The notes under the pieces were generated by a model. It had not been told where the DNA came from, ran no database searches, and worked only from the letters and a program-made list of their open reading frames with translations. The position numbers and the translations under genes were made by a program. Positions 1-7,944 of a stretch of DNA of 64,000 nt are shown one piece after another (the stretch's first letter is position 1; each line of letters begins with the position of its first letter). Origin of the DNA: Methylobacterium currus (lineage in GTDB: Bacteria > Pseudomonadota > Alphaproteobacteria > Rhizobiales > Beijerinckiaceae); NCBI RefSeq assembly GCF_003058325.1, contig NZ_CP028844.1:391001-455000 (forward strand), given 5' to 3'.

Positions 1-460
1 GGAACGGTTTTTTAAGCTGCCAGCGGAAGCTGCGGTCGTCGACCGGGCTGAGCTCGGCCTGGATCGCCCGGATCATGAGGCCCATCGGGTCGCGGGCCAT
101 CCAGCGGGTGAGGCTCGCCACCACGTCCTTCGGCAGCACCGGCTCACCGTCGTGGAACTTGAGGCCCGGCCGCAGCCGGAAGGTCCAGGTCAGGCCGTCG
201 GCCGAGACCTCCTCGGATTCGACCATCTGGCGCTGGGGCTTCAGCTGCGCGTCGACGCCGTAGAGCATGTCCCAGACGAGGGCCGCGGCATTGCGGACGA
301 CGTATTGCGTCCCCCAGATCGGGTCGAAATTCGCGAGGTTGGCCTGCGGCACGAAGCGCAGCACCTTGGCCGGTTGCGCCAGCGCCGGGGCGGCGAGGTG
401 AGGCGCCAGGCCGGCGGCGCCGAGGGCGGCCGAGCCTTTCAGAAACGTCCTGCGATCCAT
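1..460 (-). CDS. ABC transporter substrate-binding protein, family 5 (partial, cut by window start)
   Basis: Periplasmic binding component of a peptide/nickel-type ABC importer. About 153 residues are present and the C-terminus lies outside the window. The N-terminus MDRRTFLKG followed by an Ala/Gly-rich segment is a twin-arginine (Tat) signal. The mature start contains features typical of SBP_bac_5 proteins: NFDPIW, YVVRNAAALVWDMLY, and GLTWTFRLRPGLKFHDGEPV. The last is the family signature region near residue 100. The start is the ATG at 458-460. Partner permease and ATPase genes would lie to the left of the window. The ligand (peptide, nickel or other) cannot be told from this fragment. 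Confidence 0.85.
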   Translation of the reverse strand, partial: MDRRTFLKGSAALGAAGLAPHLAAPALAQPAKVLRFVPQANLANFDPIWGTQYVVRNAAALVWDMLYGVDAQLKPQRQMVESEEVSADGLTWTFRLRPGLKFHDGEPVLPKDVVASLTRWMARDPMGLMIRAIQAELSPVDDRSFRWQLKKPF

Positions 461-779
461 GGCGAGTCCTGCCTGCGGGGCCTCTGATCGTGAGCCGTGC
501 CCGAGCCCCGAAGGAGCCGGCTCTCCCGCGAGGTTCGCCCCGGTCCGATCACTCGGTCAAGGCGGATTGCGGGGTTGTGAACGGTCACGCTTGCCGGGCG
601 AGCAAGCTTCGCGCCAGCGCCGGCAGGGTGACGTTCGCGGCAGGTCGACCGGATCGGAGCCGCAGGACCGGAGCCACATGAATTAGGCATTTTTGCCTAC
701 CGCCCTCGGTCGATTTCCTGCGCGAATGTCCGGCCATTTTGAACCATAATCGCTCTCCGCTATTGTCCAGAAATTGACC
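461..779. other. intergenic region, no gene seen
   Basis: Divergent gap of about 320 bases between the binding-protein gene (minus) and the PilZ gene (plus). Open frames here are short and have arginine/proline-rich composition typical of chance frames in GC-rich DNA. The right end (700-775) is slightly richer in A/T and probably holds the promoter for the PilZ gene, but I cannot place -35/-10 elements with confidence. Confidence 0.5.
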
Positions 780-1034
780 ATGAACGCATCGACGACATCG
801 CGGGCCGAACAGGCAGGATACTCCGGGGAGATGATCCTCGATCGTCCCGCGCCGGCCGTGGAATGCCAGGTCACGAACGTTACGGCAGCGGGCGCCTCCC
901 TCACGGTGCCGGCGGGCCTCGAGGTGCCGGACGCGTTCACGCTGGCGATTGCCGGCGAGTTCGTGATGCGCCGCTGCCGCGTCGTCTGGCGTCGGCGCGG
1001 CCGCGTCGGCGTGGCGTTCGAGATGCCGGCCTGA
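780..1034 (+). CDS. small PilZ-domain protein
   Basis: An 84-residue protein that is almost entirely one PilZ-type beta-barrel. The segment VTNVTAAGASLTVPAG matches the D/NxSxxG-like strand of PilZ domains, and the ending CRVVWRRRGRVGVAFE matches the conserved final strands (W-R-x(n)-G-V-x-F). PilZ domains usually bind cyclic-di-GMP. The canonical RxxxR binding motif is not evident, so c-di-GMP binding is uncertain. The ATG at 780 is preferred; a TTG lies two codons upstream. It stands alone between divergent and convergent neighbours. Two other c-di-GMP-related genes occur in this window (near 14.5 kb and 41.5 kb). Confidence 0.75.
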   Translation: MNASTTSRAEQAGYSGEMILDRPAPAVECQVTNVTAAGASLTVPAGLEVPDAFTLAIAGEFVMRRCRVVWRRRGRVGVAFEMPA

Positions 1035-1308
1035 CCCTGCCTTCGCGCGAGGCGGGTGTTTCGGGCGAACCGCCTCAGGCTCCTCACGTCGAGCCCGGCA
1101 AGACCGGGCAGTCTTGCGGGATGATCGCAGGAGACTTTCGGGGGAATCTCGAACGCCGCGTGAGCATCGGCGGTTCTGGATTCCGGGCTCCGCTGCCGCG
1201 GCCCTGGAACGACGCCGTCGAAGCGACAGCTCCTCCGGTATGTCGAACAGGGTCTCGTCGTTCCGTGATCGGCCGACAGACCTCCCGCGATCATCCGCCG
1301 ATCCGGCC

Positions 1309-1482
1309 TCAGAGCGACCGGATCTTCTCCTCGATGCGCTTCGCCTCCTCCTCGTCGACCGCGACCGGGGGGCTACTGTCGTTCGGCAGACCGGGGCCGG
1401 TCTGGGCGATCGTCTCGTCCTTCGGGCGCGCGTTGGGGCCGTTCGAGATCGTCGCCGGCCGGTCTTCGTCGTCCTTGGCCAT
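1309..1482 (-). CDS. small charged conserved protein of unknown function
   Basis: A 57-residue hydrophilic protein beginning MAKDDEDRPATISNG and ending in an acidic/basic helix, VDEEEAKRIEEKIRSL. No signal peptide, membrane segment or known domain is visible. The composition (few Arg/Pro/Ala runs, balanced charges, a C-terminal amphipathic helix) is unlike a chance frame in this GC-rich DNA, which supports a real gene. The upstream AAGGAGGGC is a good ribosome binding site for the ATG at 1480-1482. It sits just upstream of the L,D-transpeptidase stop, on the same strand as that gene. Function unknown. Confidence 0.65.
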   Translation of the reverse strand: MAKDDEDRPATISNGPNARPKDETIAQTGPGLPNDSSPPVAVDEEEAKRIEEKIRSL

Positions 1483-1558
1483 CGATGCCCTCCTTGTCAG
1501 CGCTTGTGCCACTGCAGGAGGCAATCGGGCGGACGCGGCCCATCGTTCCGGACGCGCC

Positions 1559-2698
1559 TCAGATCACCTCGACCTTGGTGCCGACGGGCACGAAGCGGTA
1601 GAGCTCGATCACGTCCTCGTTCAGCATCCGGAAGCAGCCGGCCGAGGCGGCGCGGCCGATCGAGGCCGGATCGGTGGTGCCGTGGATGCGGTAGAGCGTC
1701 GAGCCGAGATACAGCGCCCGGGCGCCGAGCGGGTTGCGCGGGCCGCCGGCCACCATGCGCGGCAGGCCGGGCCGGCTGCGCCGCATCTCCGGCGTCGGCG
1801 TCCATTGCGGCCATTCCTGCTTGGCGGTGACCGTCTGGACGCCCTTCCAGGTCGTGCCGGGGCGCCCGACCGCCACCCGGTAGCGCAAAGCCGTCCCGTC
1901 GCCGCGCACGAGAAAGAGCAGGCGGGCCGACGTATCGACCACGATGGTGCCGGCACCCTGCGATCCGGGATAGCCGACCACCTTGCCGCGCCGCACGGCC
2001 GGCAGGGCGACGGGCGGCGCGAGGCGCGGCGCCGCGGGCACCGGCAGCGGCTCGGCGGGAAGGGCCGCGAGGCGCGCGGGAGCGTCCGGCCCCGGACCAG
2101 GGGCGGCGAGCGGCGGAGTGGCGAGCGAGGGGGGCACAGGCGGCGGAGCGGCGGGAGCCGGTGCCGCGGGGAGCGGCGTGACGGGAGGTGGCGGAGCGGG
2201 CGCCGGCTCGGGAGCGAGCGCGGTCAGGCGCATCGGGGCGTCCGGCAGGGGCAGGGCCGGAACGGTGGCCGGCCCCTCCCCGGCGATGGGGCTGCGCGGC
2301 GCCTCCCTGGCAGCGGCCGGGCGGGAGCGGCAGCGATAGACGCGCTGCCCGTCGGCCCGCATGGTCACCGGGCCGATCGCGTCGACGACGATCTGCCGGG
2401 CCTCCGCATGGGCGCCCGTCCGCAGGTCCTCGGCCGAGCGGAAGCAGCGCATGTGGAGGCGATAGCCGATCGCCGTGTCGGAGACCCTGTCGATCCGGCA
2501 ACGCAGGTCGTGCGCGTCGAGCCGGGCCTCGGCGGCGGGCTTCAGCCGGATCTCGAACACCCGCGGGCTCGCCGGGTCGGCGCAGTCGCGCAGGGTCGGC
2601 GCCCACCAGCCCGCCGGCGACTCGTCGGCGCTCATCGCCTGGGCGGCGCCGGCGCTGCACAGAAGGAGGGCGGGCAGGAGCCGGCCGAGACGTCGCAT
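1559..2698 (-). CDS. L,D-transpeptidase (YkuD domain), secreted
   Basis: Cell-wall enzyme of 379 residues expected to form 3-3 peptidoglycan cross-links or to attach proteins to peptidoglycan in the periplasm. Residues 1-21 are a signal peptide ending AQA. About residues 135-240 are a very Pro/Ala-rich linker. The C-terminal 135 residues are a YkuD domain with the catalytic motif HGTTD (H339) and SAGCFR (C355), followed by the expected VxLYxxVPVGTKVxV end. The N-terminal 110 residues contain paired cysteines (CADP, LRCRID) and are not assignable to a known domain. The ATG at 2698 starts directly at the signal peptide. The gene lies 59 bases downstream of the NodB deacetylase on the same strand, suggesting an envelope-modifying pair. 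Confidence 0.88.
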   Translation of the reverse strand: MRRLGRLLPALLLCSAGAAQAMSADESPAGWWAPTLRDCADPASPRVFEIRLKPAAEARLDAHDLRCRIDRVSDTAIGYRLHMRCFRSAEDLRTGAHAEARQIVVDAIGPVTMRADGQRVYRCRSRPAAAREAPRSPIAGEGPATVPALPLPDAPMRLTALAPEPAPAPPPPVTPLPAAPAPAAPPPVPPSLATPPLAAPGPGPDAPARLAALPAEPLPVPAAPRLAPPVALPAVRRGKVVGYPGSQGAGTIVVDTSARLLFLVRGDGTALRYRVAVGRPGTTWKGVQTVTAKQEWPQWTPTPEMRRSRPGLPRMVAGGPRNPLGARALYLGSTLYRIHGTTDPASIGRAASAGCFRMLNEDVIELYRFVPVGTKVEVI

Positions 2699-2757
2699 CG
2701 TGGGGGCTTTCCGGAGAGTGACCTGATCGGCGCAGGGCCGGAGGGACGCGGCGGGGC

Positions 2758-3912
2758 TCATCGCGCCGGCGGGCGTCCCGCCTCGGCGACGGGGCGGAAG
2801 CCGGCTTCCTGCGGGGCCGTGCCGATCACCACGAACCCGCTCCAGCCGGCCCGGGGCGCGGGCGCGCCGGACAGGCCCGGATCGGCGACGAGGGCGACGC
2901 GGACCGCGTCGCCGGACCGGCTCTGGTCCCGGGCCGGCGGTGCGGGCGGCACCTCCGCCTCCTCGAACAGGCCCGCCCGGAGCAGGAGCGGCCCCTCCTC
3001 GGCGAGGCCGGCGGGCGGGCGGGCGACCACGCGGAAGGACGCCATGCGGGCGCCGAGCCGGTCGAGGGCGAGGCGGATCGGCCGCCCCTGCGGGGCGTCG
3101 AGCGCCGCCAGCGCGGCCTGCGTATCGGCCCGCGCCGGCACGACGTGGACGACGCGGTACTGGCGCGCCTTCAGCCGGCGCAGCAGCTCGGGCAGGATCG
3201 CGACGGTCCGCGGCTGGATGTCGTGGAGAAGGATGATCCCCCGTCCCGCCGCGTCGAGGCGCCTGAGCACCCGCGCCATCACCGCCGCCGGCGAAATCTT
3301 CTTCCAGTCGTCGCCGTCGACGTCGATGCTGAACGGCACCAGCTTCTGCGCCGCGGCGTAACGGTCGAGGGCGGGGCTGTGCCCGAGGCCGGGGAAGCGG
3401 AAGAACGGCGACAGGGCCGGCTCGTCGTCGGTAAGGACGGTGCGGACGGCCTCGAGGCCGCCATTGATCTGGTCGCGCCGCACCTCGGGGCTGCGGATCC
3501 GGTCGAGATAGCGGTGCGACCAGGTGTGGCTCGCGATGGTGTGGCCCTCGGCGGCGGTCCGCCGCAGGGTGTCGGGAAACTGCGCCACCATGCTGCCGAC
3601 GACGAAGAACGTCGCCTTCACGCATTCGGCCTTGAGGGCGTCGAGCACCGCCTGCGTGCGCCGGGGCAGCGGGCCGTCGTCGAAGGTCAGCACCACCTCG
3701 CCGCGGTCGAGCGGCAGGGTGCGGCCGTAGCTCGCCCTGCCGACCGGTCCCTGCGTGAACGGCACTTCGAGGGTGCGGGCGGTGCCGAGCGCCTTGGGCC
3801 CGCATTCCTGCGCCGCGGCGAGGGCCGGCGGCAGGCACAGGAATCCGGACAGCAGCAGGAGCTTGAAGCAACGCACGAACAAACTCCGCCACGCCGATCG
3901 GCCTTCCGGCAC
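2758..3912 (-). CDS. polysaccharide deacetylase (NodB/CE4 family), exported
   Basis: A 384-residue protein with an N-terminal hydrophobic segment (about residues 15-34) that acts as signal or anchor. A NodB homology domain follows: the LTFDDGP motif (residues 75-81, base D78 and metal D79), the metal-binding pair in SHTWSH (H129, H133), RFPG, and ILLHD near the end of the domain. These are the CE4 metal and catalytic residues, so it should be an active metal-dependent deacetylase of peptidoglycan or another N-acetylated glycan. The region after about residue 270 is not part of the catalytic domain; its function is unknown. It is transcribed toward the L,D-transpeptidase gene and is probably in the same operon. 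Confidence 0.87.
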   Translation of the reverse strand: MPEGRSAWRSLFVRCFKLLLLSGFLCLPPALAAAQECGPKALGTARTLEVPFTQGPVGRASYGRTLPLDRGEVVLTFDDGPLPRRTQAVLDALKAECVKATFFVVGSMVAQFPDTLRRTAAEGHTIASHTWSHRYLDRIRSPEVRRDQINGGLEAVRTVLTDDEPALSPFFRFPGLGHSPALDRYAAAQKLVPFSIDVDGDDWKKISPAAVMARVLRRLDAAGRGIILLHDIQPRTVAILPELLRRLKARQYRVVHVVPARADTQAALAALDAPQGRPIRLALDRLGARMASFRVVARPPAGLAEEGPLLLRAGLFEEAEVPPAPPARDQSRSGDAVRVALVADPGLSGAPAPRAGWSGFVVIGTAPQEAGFRPVAEAGRPPAR

Positions 3913-4196
3913 AATTTCACACGTAAAGCTGAGTCGCCGGTAAACGCGCCATCCCCACGCGGCAGTCGATTCGGGATCGAAAGCAGGGACGACCTTTCGT
4001 CATGCAGGAGACGACGGGAAGATGGATATGGTTAATTGTCATTAACGCGGCGATGTCCCCTTCGAGCTACTAGAATAGAACTGCATGAGGCGGTCGGCCC
4101 TGGATCGCGCCGACGGCACCGCAGCGCCGCGGTCCTTAACTCGACGCTAACCACAGCCGTCGTTCCGTCGATGGAAGGCAGCGGAATCGCGGGCGG

Positions 4197-5069
4197 ATGG
4201 CACGGCGTGGACACACCCTTCGGGAACAGACCCCGTCGCACGGCGCCACCCCGGCGGGACCTGCGCCGCTCGCACCCGGGCTCCTGACGCTGGCGCGCTG
4301 GCGGCTCCTCGCCATGCACCGGACGGCCGGCGTCGGGCATGTCGGCGGCAATCTCTCGGCCCTCGACGCGATGATGCTGGTGCATCACGAGATGCTGACC
4401 GATGCCGACCGCTTCGTCCTCTCGAAGGGCCACGCAGCGGGCGCGCTCTACGTCACCCTGTGGAGCCGGGGCCTGATCGCCGATGCCGAGCTCGACAGCT
4501 TCCACGCCGACGGCACCCGGCTTCCAGGCCATCCCCCTGCGGGGCATCCCCCCGGACGCGGCCTTCCCGGAATCCGCTTCGGCACCGGCAGCCTCGGGCA
4601 TGGCCTCTCGCTGGCCGGCGGGCTCGCCCTCGCGGCCCGGCTGCAGGGCCGGGCGGGCCGGGTCTTCTGCCTGACCTCCGACGGCGAGTGGCAGGAGGGC
4701 TCGACCTTCGAAGCCCTGATCTTCTGCGCCCACCGGCGGCTGGCCAACCTGACGATCATGATCGACCACAACCGCCTCCAGGGCTTCGGTACGACCGACG
4801 AGGTCGCCTCCCTCGACCCGATCGGGCGGGTGCTGGCGGGCTTCGCGGTCGAGATCCGCGAGGCGGACGGGCACGACCTCGCCGACATGCGCCGCGCCCT
4901 CGCGCCCGGAACCGACCGGCCGGTGGTGATCGTCCTGCACACGGTGAAGGGCCGCGGGGTGCCGGCCATCGAGGGGCGCCTCGACAGCCACTACCTGCCG
5001 CTCACCGAGGAGCAGGTCCAGGAAGCGATCCTCGGCGAGGCGATCCCCGGCACCGGGGAGACGGCCTGA
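4197..5069 (+). CDS. transketolase, N-terminal (TPP-binding) subunit
   Basis: A 290-residue half-transketolase that carries the thiamine-diphosphate pyrophosphate-binding part. Visible motifs are GHVGGNLS (residues 47-54), SKGHA (76-80), GTGSLGHGLS (129-138), the TPP/Mg motif beginning SDGEWQEG (161) and ending DHN (190-192), and HTVKGRG near the C-terminus. Split transketolases exchange two-carbon ketol units between sugars. The partner subunit starts in the stop codon of this gene. Its place ahead of an epimerase/glycosyltransferase suggests a role in making or altering a surface sugar rather than in the central pentose-phosphate pathway. That role is inferred from context. The first 27 residues are low-complexity, so the true start could be slightly downstream. 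Confidence 0.88.
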   Translation: MARRGHTLREQTPSHGATPAGPAPLAPGLLTLARWRLLAMHRTAGVGHVGGNLSALDAMMLVHHEMLTDADRFVLSKGHAAGALYVTLWSRGLIADAELDSFHADGTRLPGHPPAGHPPGRGLPGIRFGTGSLGHGLSLAGGLALAARLQGRAGRVFCLTSDGEWQEGSTFEALIFCAHRRLANLTIMIDHNRLQGFGTTDEVASLDPIGRVLAGFAVEIREADGHDLADMRRALAPGTDRPVVIVLHTVKGRGVPAIEGRLDSHYLPLTEEQVQEAILGEAIPGTGETA

Positions 5070-5980
5070 TGCGGCGCGAATTGTGCGCGGCGCTGGTCGC
5101 CCGGGCGACGCGGCCCGACCTCGTCTTCCTCACCGGCGATCTCGGCTTCGGCGCCCTGGAGCCCCTGCGCGACGCCCTCGGCGAGCGCTTCCTCAATGCC
5201 GGCATCGCCGAGCAGAACATGATCGGGGTGGCGGCGGCGCTCGCCAGCGAGGGGCTGGAGCCCTGGACCTACACCATCGCGCCGTTCTGCTACGCCCGCG
5301 CCTTCGAGCAGATCCGCAACGACGTCTGCTTCCATCGCCTGCCGGTGCGCATGCTCGCCAATGGCGGCGGCTACGCCTACGGGGTGATGGGCCCGACCCA
5401 TCACGCGCTCGAGGATTACGGGATCCTCTCGACGCTGCCGTCCCTGCGCATCTTCGTCCCGGCCTTCGACAGCGACGTCGCCGCCGTGGTCGCGGCGGCC
5501 GGGAGTGAACCGGGACCGGTTTATGTCCGTCTCGGGCGCGGCGAGGTGCCGGCGGGCTGCACCGCGCCGCCTTACGCGCCCTGGCGCCGCCTGCGCGCGG
5601 GGCGGGGAGCCATCGTCGTCGCGGTCGGGCCGATGGCCGGCCTCGCCTGGTCGGCCTTCGCGGAGGATGCGGAGGACGGGCCGGAGGTGTGGGCGGTGAG
5701 CGAATTGCCCTTAGGGATGAGCCCGCCGCCGCGGGCCTTCGTGGAGGCGCTCGCCGGCCGTACGCTCTGCGTCGTCGAGGAGCACGTCGCGCAAGGCGGG
5801 CTCGGCCAGAGCCTCGCCGCCTGGTGCCTGGAGGGCGGCATCCCGGTCTCGGGCTTCCGCCCGGTCACGGCGGCCGGCTACCCGTCCGGCACCTACGGGT
5901 CGCAAGGGTTCCACCGGCGCGAGAGCGGCCTCGACCCGGCGTCGCTCCGCGCGAGGCTCGGCGCAAGGCTGTCGGCATGA
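5069..5980 (+). CDS. transketolase, C-terminal (pyrimidine-binding) subunit
   Basis: A 303-residue partner of the upstream half. FLNAGIAEQNMIG (residues 41-53) contains the catalytic glutamate E48 that activates the TPP aminopyrimidine ring. The middle HRLPVRMLANGGGYAYGVMGPTHH region and a C-terminal transketolase_C fold (CVVEEHVAQGGLGQ) complete the architecture. The start ATG overlaps the upstream TGA (TGATG), indicating translational coupling and a heterodimeric (2+2) enzyme. Its own stop overlaps the next start (ATGA). Homologous split pairs are often annotated as 1-deoxyxylulose-5-phosphate-synthase-like, but the total length and motif set fit transketolase better. Confidence 0.88.
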   Translation: MRRELCAALVARATRPDLVFLTGDLGFGALEPLRDALGERFLNAGIAEQNMIGVAAALASEGLEPWTYTIAPFCYARAFEQIRNDVCFHRLPVRMLANGGGYAYGVMGPTHHALEDYGILSTLPSLRIFVPAFDSDVAAVVAAAGSEPGPVYVRLGRGEVPAGCTAPPYAPWRRLRAGRGAIVVAVGPMAGLAWSAFAEDAEDGPEVWAVSELPLGMSPPPRAFVEALAGRTLCVVEEHVAQGGLGQSLAAWCLEGGIPVSGFRPVTAAGYPSGTYGSQGFHRRESGLDPASLRARLGARLSA

Positions 5981-7944
5981 ACGGGTCTTCCGCCGACTGG
6001 ATCGACACCCTCAAGGGCCCGATCGCCGTGCTCGGCGCAGGCGGCTTCGTCGGGTGCAACCTGTTTCGCCACATCCTGGCGCGCCGCCGCGACGTCTACG
6101 CCGTCGCCCGCGTCCTGCCGGCGCCGCGCCTGCGCGGCATCGATCCCGCGCACCTCGTCGCGGTCGACGTCACCGACCAGGCGGCGACCGCCAGCTTCGT
6201 CGAGGCGATCCGCCCGGCGACGGTGTTCGACTGCATCGCCTACGGCGCCTATTCGTTCGAGACCGACGCCGACCTGATCTACGCCACCAACTTCACCGCC
6301 CTCGTCTCGCGTGTCGAGCGGCTGGCCCGGAGCGGCGCGCTGGCGGCCTACGTGCATGCCGGCTCCTCGTCCGAGTACGGCCTGAACTCCGCCGCCCCGT
6401 CCGAGGACGCGGCCCTCGTTCCGAACAGCGCCTACGCGGTCTCGAAGGCGGCCGCCGCGCAGTTCCTCGCCTATGCGGGCAAGACGCGGCGCTGGCCGGT
6501 GGTGAATCTCCGGCTCTACTCGGTCTACGGCCCCTACGAGGACGCCAACCGCCTGATCCCGGCCGTCGTGTCGCGCGGGATGAACGGCGGCTATCCCGAT
6601 CTCGTCGACCCGACGATCGCCCGCGACTTCGTCTACGTCGAGGATGTCTGCGAGGCCTTCGTGCGCGCGGCGGCGAAGATGTCCCTCGACCTCTATGGCG
6701 AATCGCTCAACATCGGCACCGGGACGGAGACGACCATCGGCGACCTGGCGCTGACGGCCAGGGACGTGTTCGGCCTCGCCGAGGCGCCGCGCTTCGGCGC
6801 GATGGCGCCCCGTGCCTGGGACCTCGCGCGCTGGCAGGCGAACCCAGAGAAGGCCGAGCGCCTGCTCGGCTGGCGGCCTGAGACGCCGCTCAAGGACGGG
6901 CTGGCGCGCACCGCCGCCTGGATGCGCGAGGCCGGGGCGGACATGTCCGGCCTCACCAAGGCCGGCGCGACGCGGCGGCGGAGCATCGCCGCCATCATCG
7001 CCTGCTACAAGGACGAGGAGGCGGTGCCGATCATGCATGCCCGCCTGACGGCGGTGTTTCGCAAGATCGACGTCGATTACGAGATCATCTTCGTCAACGA
7101 TGCGAGCCCGGACGGGTGCGGCGAGCGCATCCGCGAATTGTCGGCCGCCGACCCGCACGTGCTCGGCATCACGCATTCGCGCAATTTCGGCTCGCAGATG
7201 GCCTTCCGCAGCGGCATGGAGCTGGCGACCGCCCAGGCCTGCGTGCTCCTCGACGGCGATTTGCAGGACCCGCCCGAGCTGATCGAGCCCTTCTACGAGG
7301 CGTGGGTCGCGGGCCACGACGTGGTCTATGGCCGCCGGGTCGAGCGCGAGATGCCGCTGGTCTGGGGCCTGCTCTACAAGGCGTTCTACCGGGTCTTCGC
7401 CGCCTTCAGCTACGTGCGCATCCCGCACGATGCCGGCGACTTCTCGCTGATGGACCGGCGCGTGGTCGGCTGGCTCTTGAACTGCCCGGAGCGCGACCTG
7501 TTCATGCGGGGGCTTCGCGCCTATGTGGGCTTCCGCCAGACCGGGGTGGATTACGTGCGGCCGAAGCGGATGTTCGGCACGAGCACGAACAACCTGCTGT
7601 CGAACCTCGAATGGGCCAAGCGCGGCATCTTCTCGTTCAGCAACACGCCGCTGAAGCTGCTCACCGCCGGCGGCATCGTGCTGCTCGGCCTCGCCGGCCT
7701 CATCGGGACGCTGCTGGTCGCCGCCCGTCTGATCGTGCCGGACATCGCGCCGCGCGGCGCGGTCTCGACCCAGCTGGCGATCCTGTTCTTCGGCGCCCTG
7801 AACCTGTTCGCGATCGGGCTGATCGGCGAATACGTGGCGAAGATCATGGAGGAGGTGAAGGGGCGCCCCCGCCTCATCCGGGCGGCGCTGATCCGCGGCG
7901 GCGTCGCGACCGACCTGCCGCCCGAGGGGAGACCCCGCCCGTGA
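5977..7944 (+). CDS. fusion: NAD-dependent sugar epimerase/dehydratase + family 2 glycosyltransferase
   Basis: A single 655-residue frame joins two enzymes. Residues about 15-320 are an extended SDR (NAD-dependent epimerase/dehydratase): the Rossmann glycine motif GAGGFVG (20-26), Ser in HAGSSSEYG (127-135), and the catalytic Y153-x3-K157 (YAVSK). Residues about 334-655 are a GT2 enzyme of the dolichyl/undecaprenyl-phosphate glycosyltransferase type (GtrB/ArnC/DPM1-like): IIACYKDEEAVP, VNDASPDG, DGDLQDPP (426-433). It ends with two predicted membrane helices (about 568-590 and 608-630). The encoded protein probably modifies a nucleotide sugar and transfers it to a polyprenyl-phosphate carrier at the inner membrane. 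It overlaps both neighbours (ATGA and GTGA). Confidence 0.85.
   Translation: MNGSSADWIDTLKGPIAVLGAGGFVGCNLFRHILARRRDVYAVARVLPAPRLRGIDPAHLVAVDVTDQAATASFVEAIRPATVFDCIAYGAYSFETDADLIYATNFTALVSRVERLARSGALAAYVHAGSSSEYGLNSAAPSEDAALVPNSAYAVSKAAAAQFLAYAGKTRRWPVVNLRLYSVYGPYEDANRLIPAVVSRGMNGGYPDLVDPTIARDFVYVEDVCEAFVRAAAKMSLDLYGESLNIGTGTETTIGDLALTARDVFGLAEAPRFGAMAPRAWDLARWQANPEKAERLLGWRPETPLKDGLARTAAWMREAGADMSGLTKAGATRRRSIAAIIACYKDEEAVPIMHARLTAVFRKIDVDYEIIFVNDASPDGCGERIRELSAADPHVLGITHSRNFGSQMAFRSGMELATAQACVLLDGDLQDPPELIEPFYEAWVAGHDVVYGRRVEREMPLVWGLLYKAFYRVFAAFSYVRIPHDAGDFSLMDRRVVGWLLNCPERDLFMRGLRAYVGFRQTGVDYVRPKRMFGTSTNNLLSNLEWAKRGIFSFSNTPLKLLTAGGIVLLGLAGLIGTLLVAARLIVPDIAPRGAVSTQLAILFFGALNLFAIGLIGEYVAKIMEEVKGRPRLIRAALIRGGVATDLPPEGRPRP

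Noticed and set aside
683..1294. A 203-residue minus-strand open frame over the PilZ gene.
   Set aside because: It overlaps a PilZ gene with recognisable motifs and reads as chance translation.
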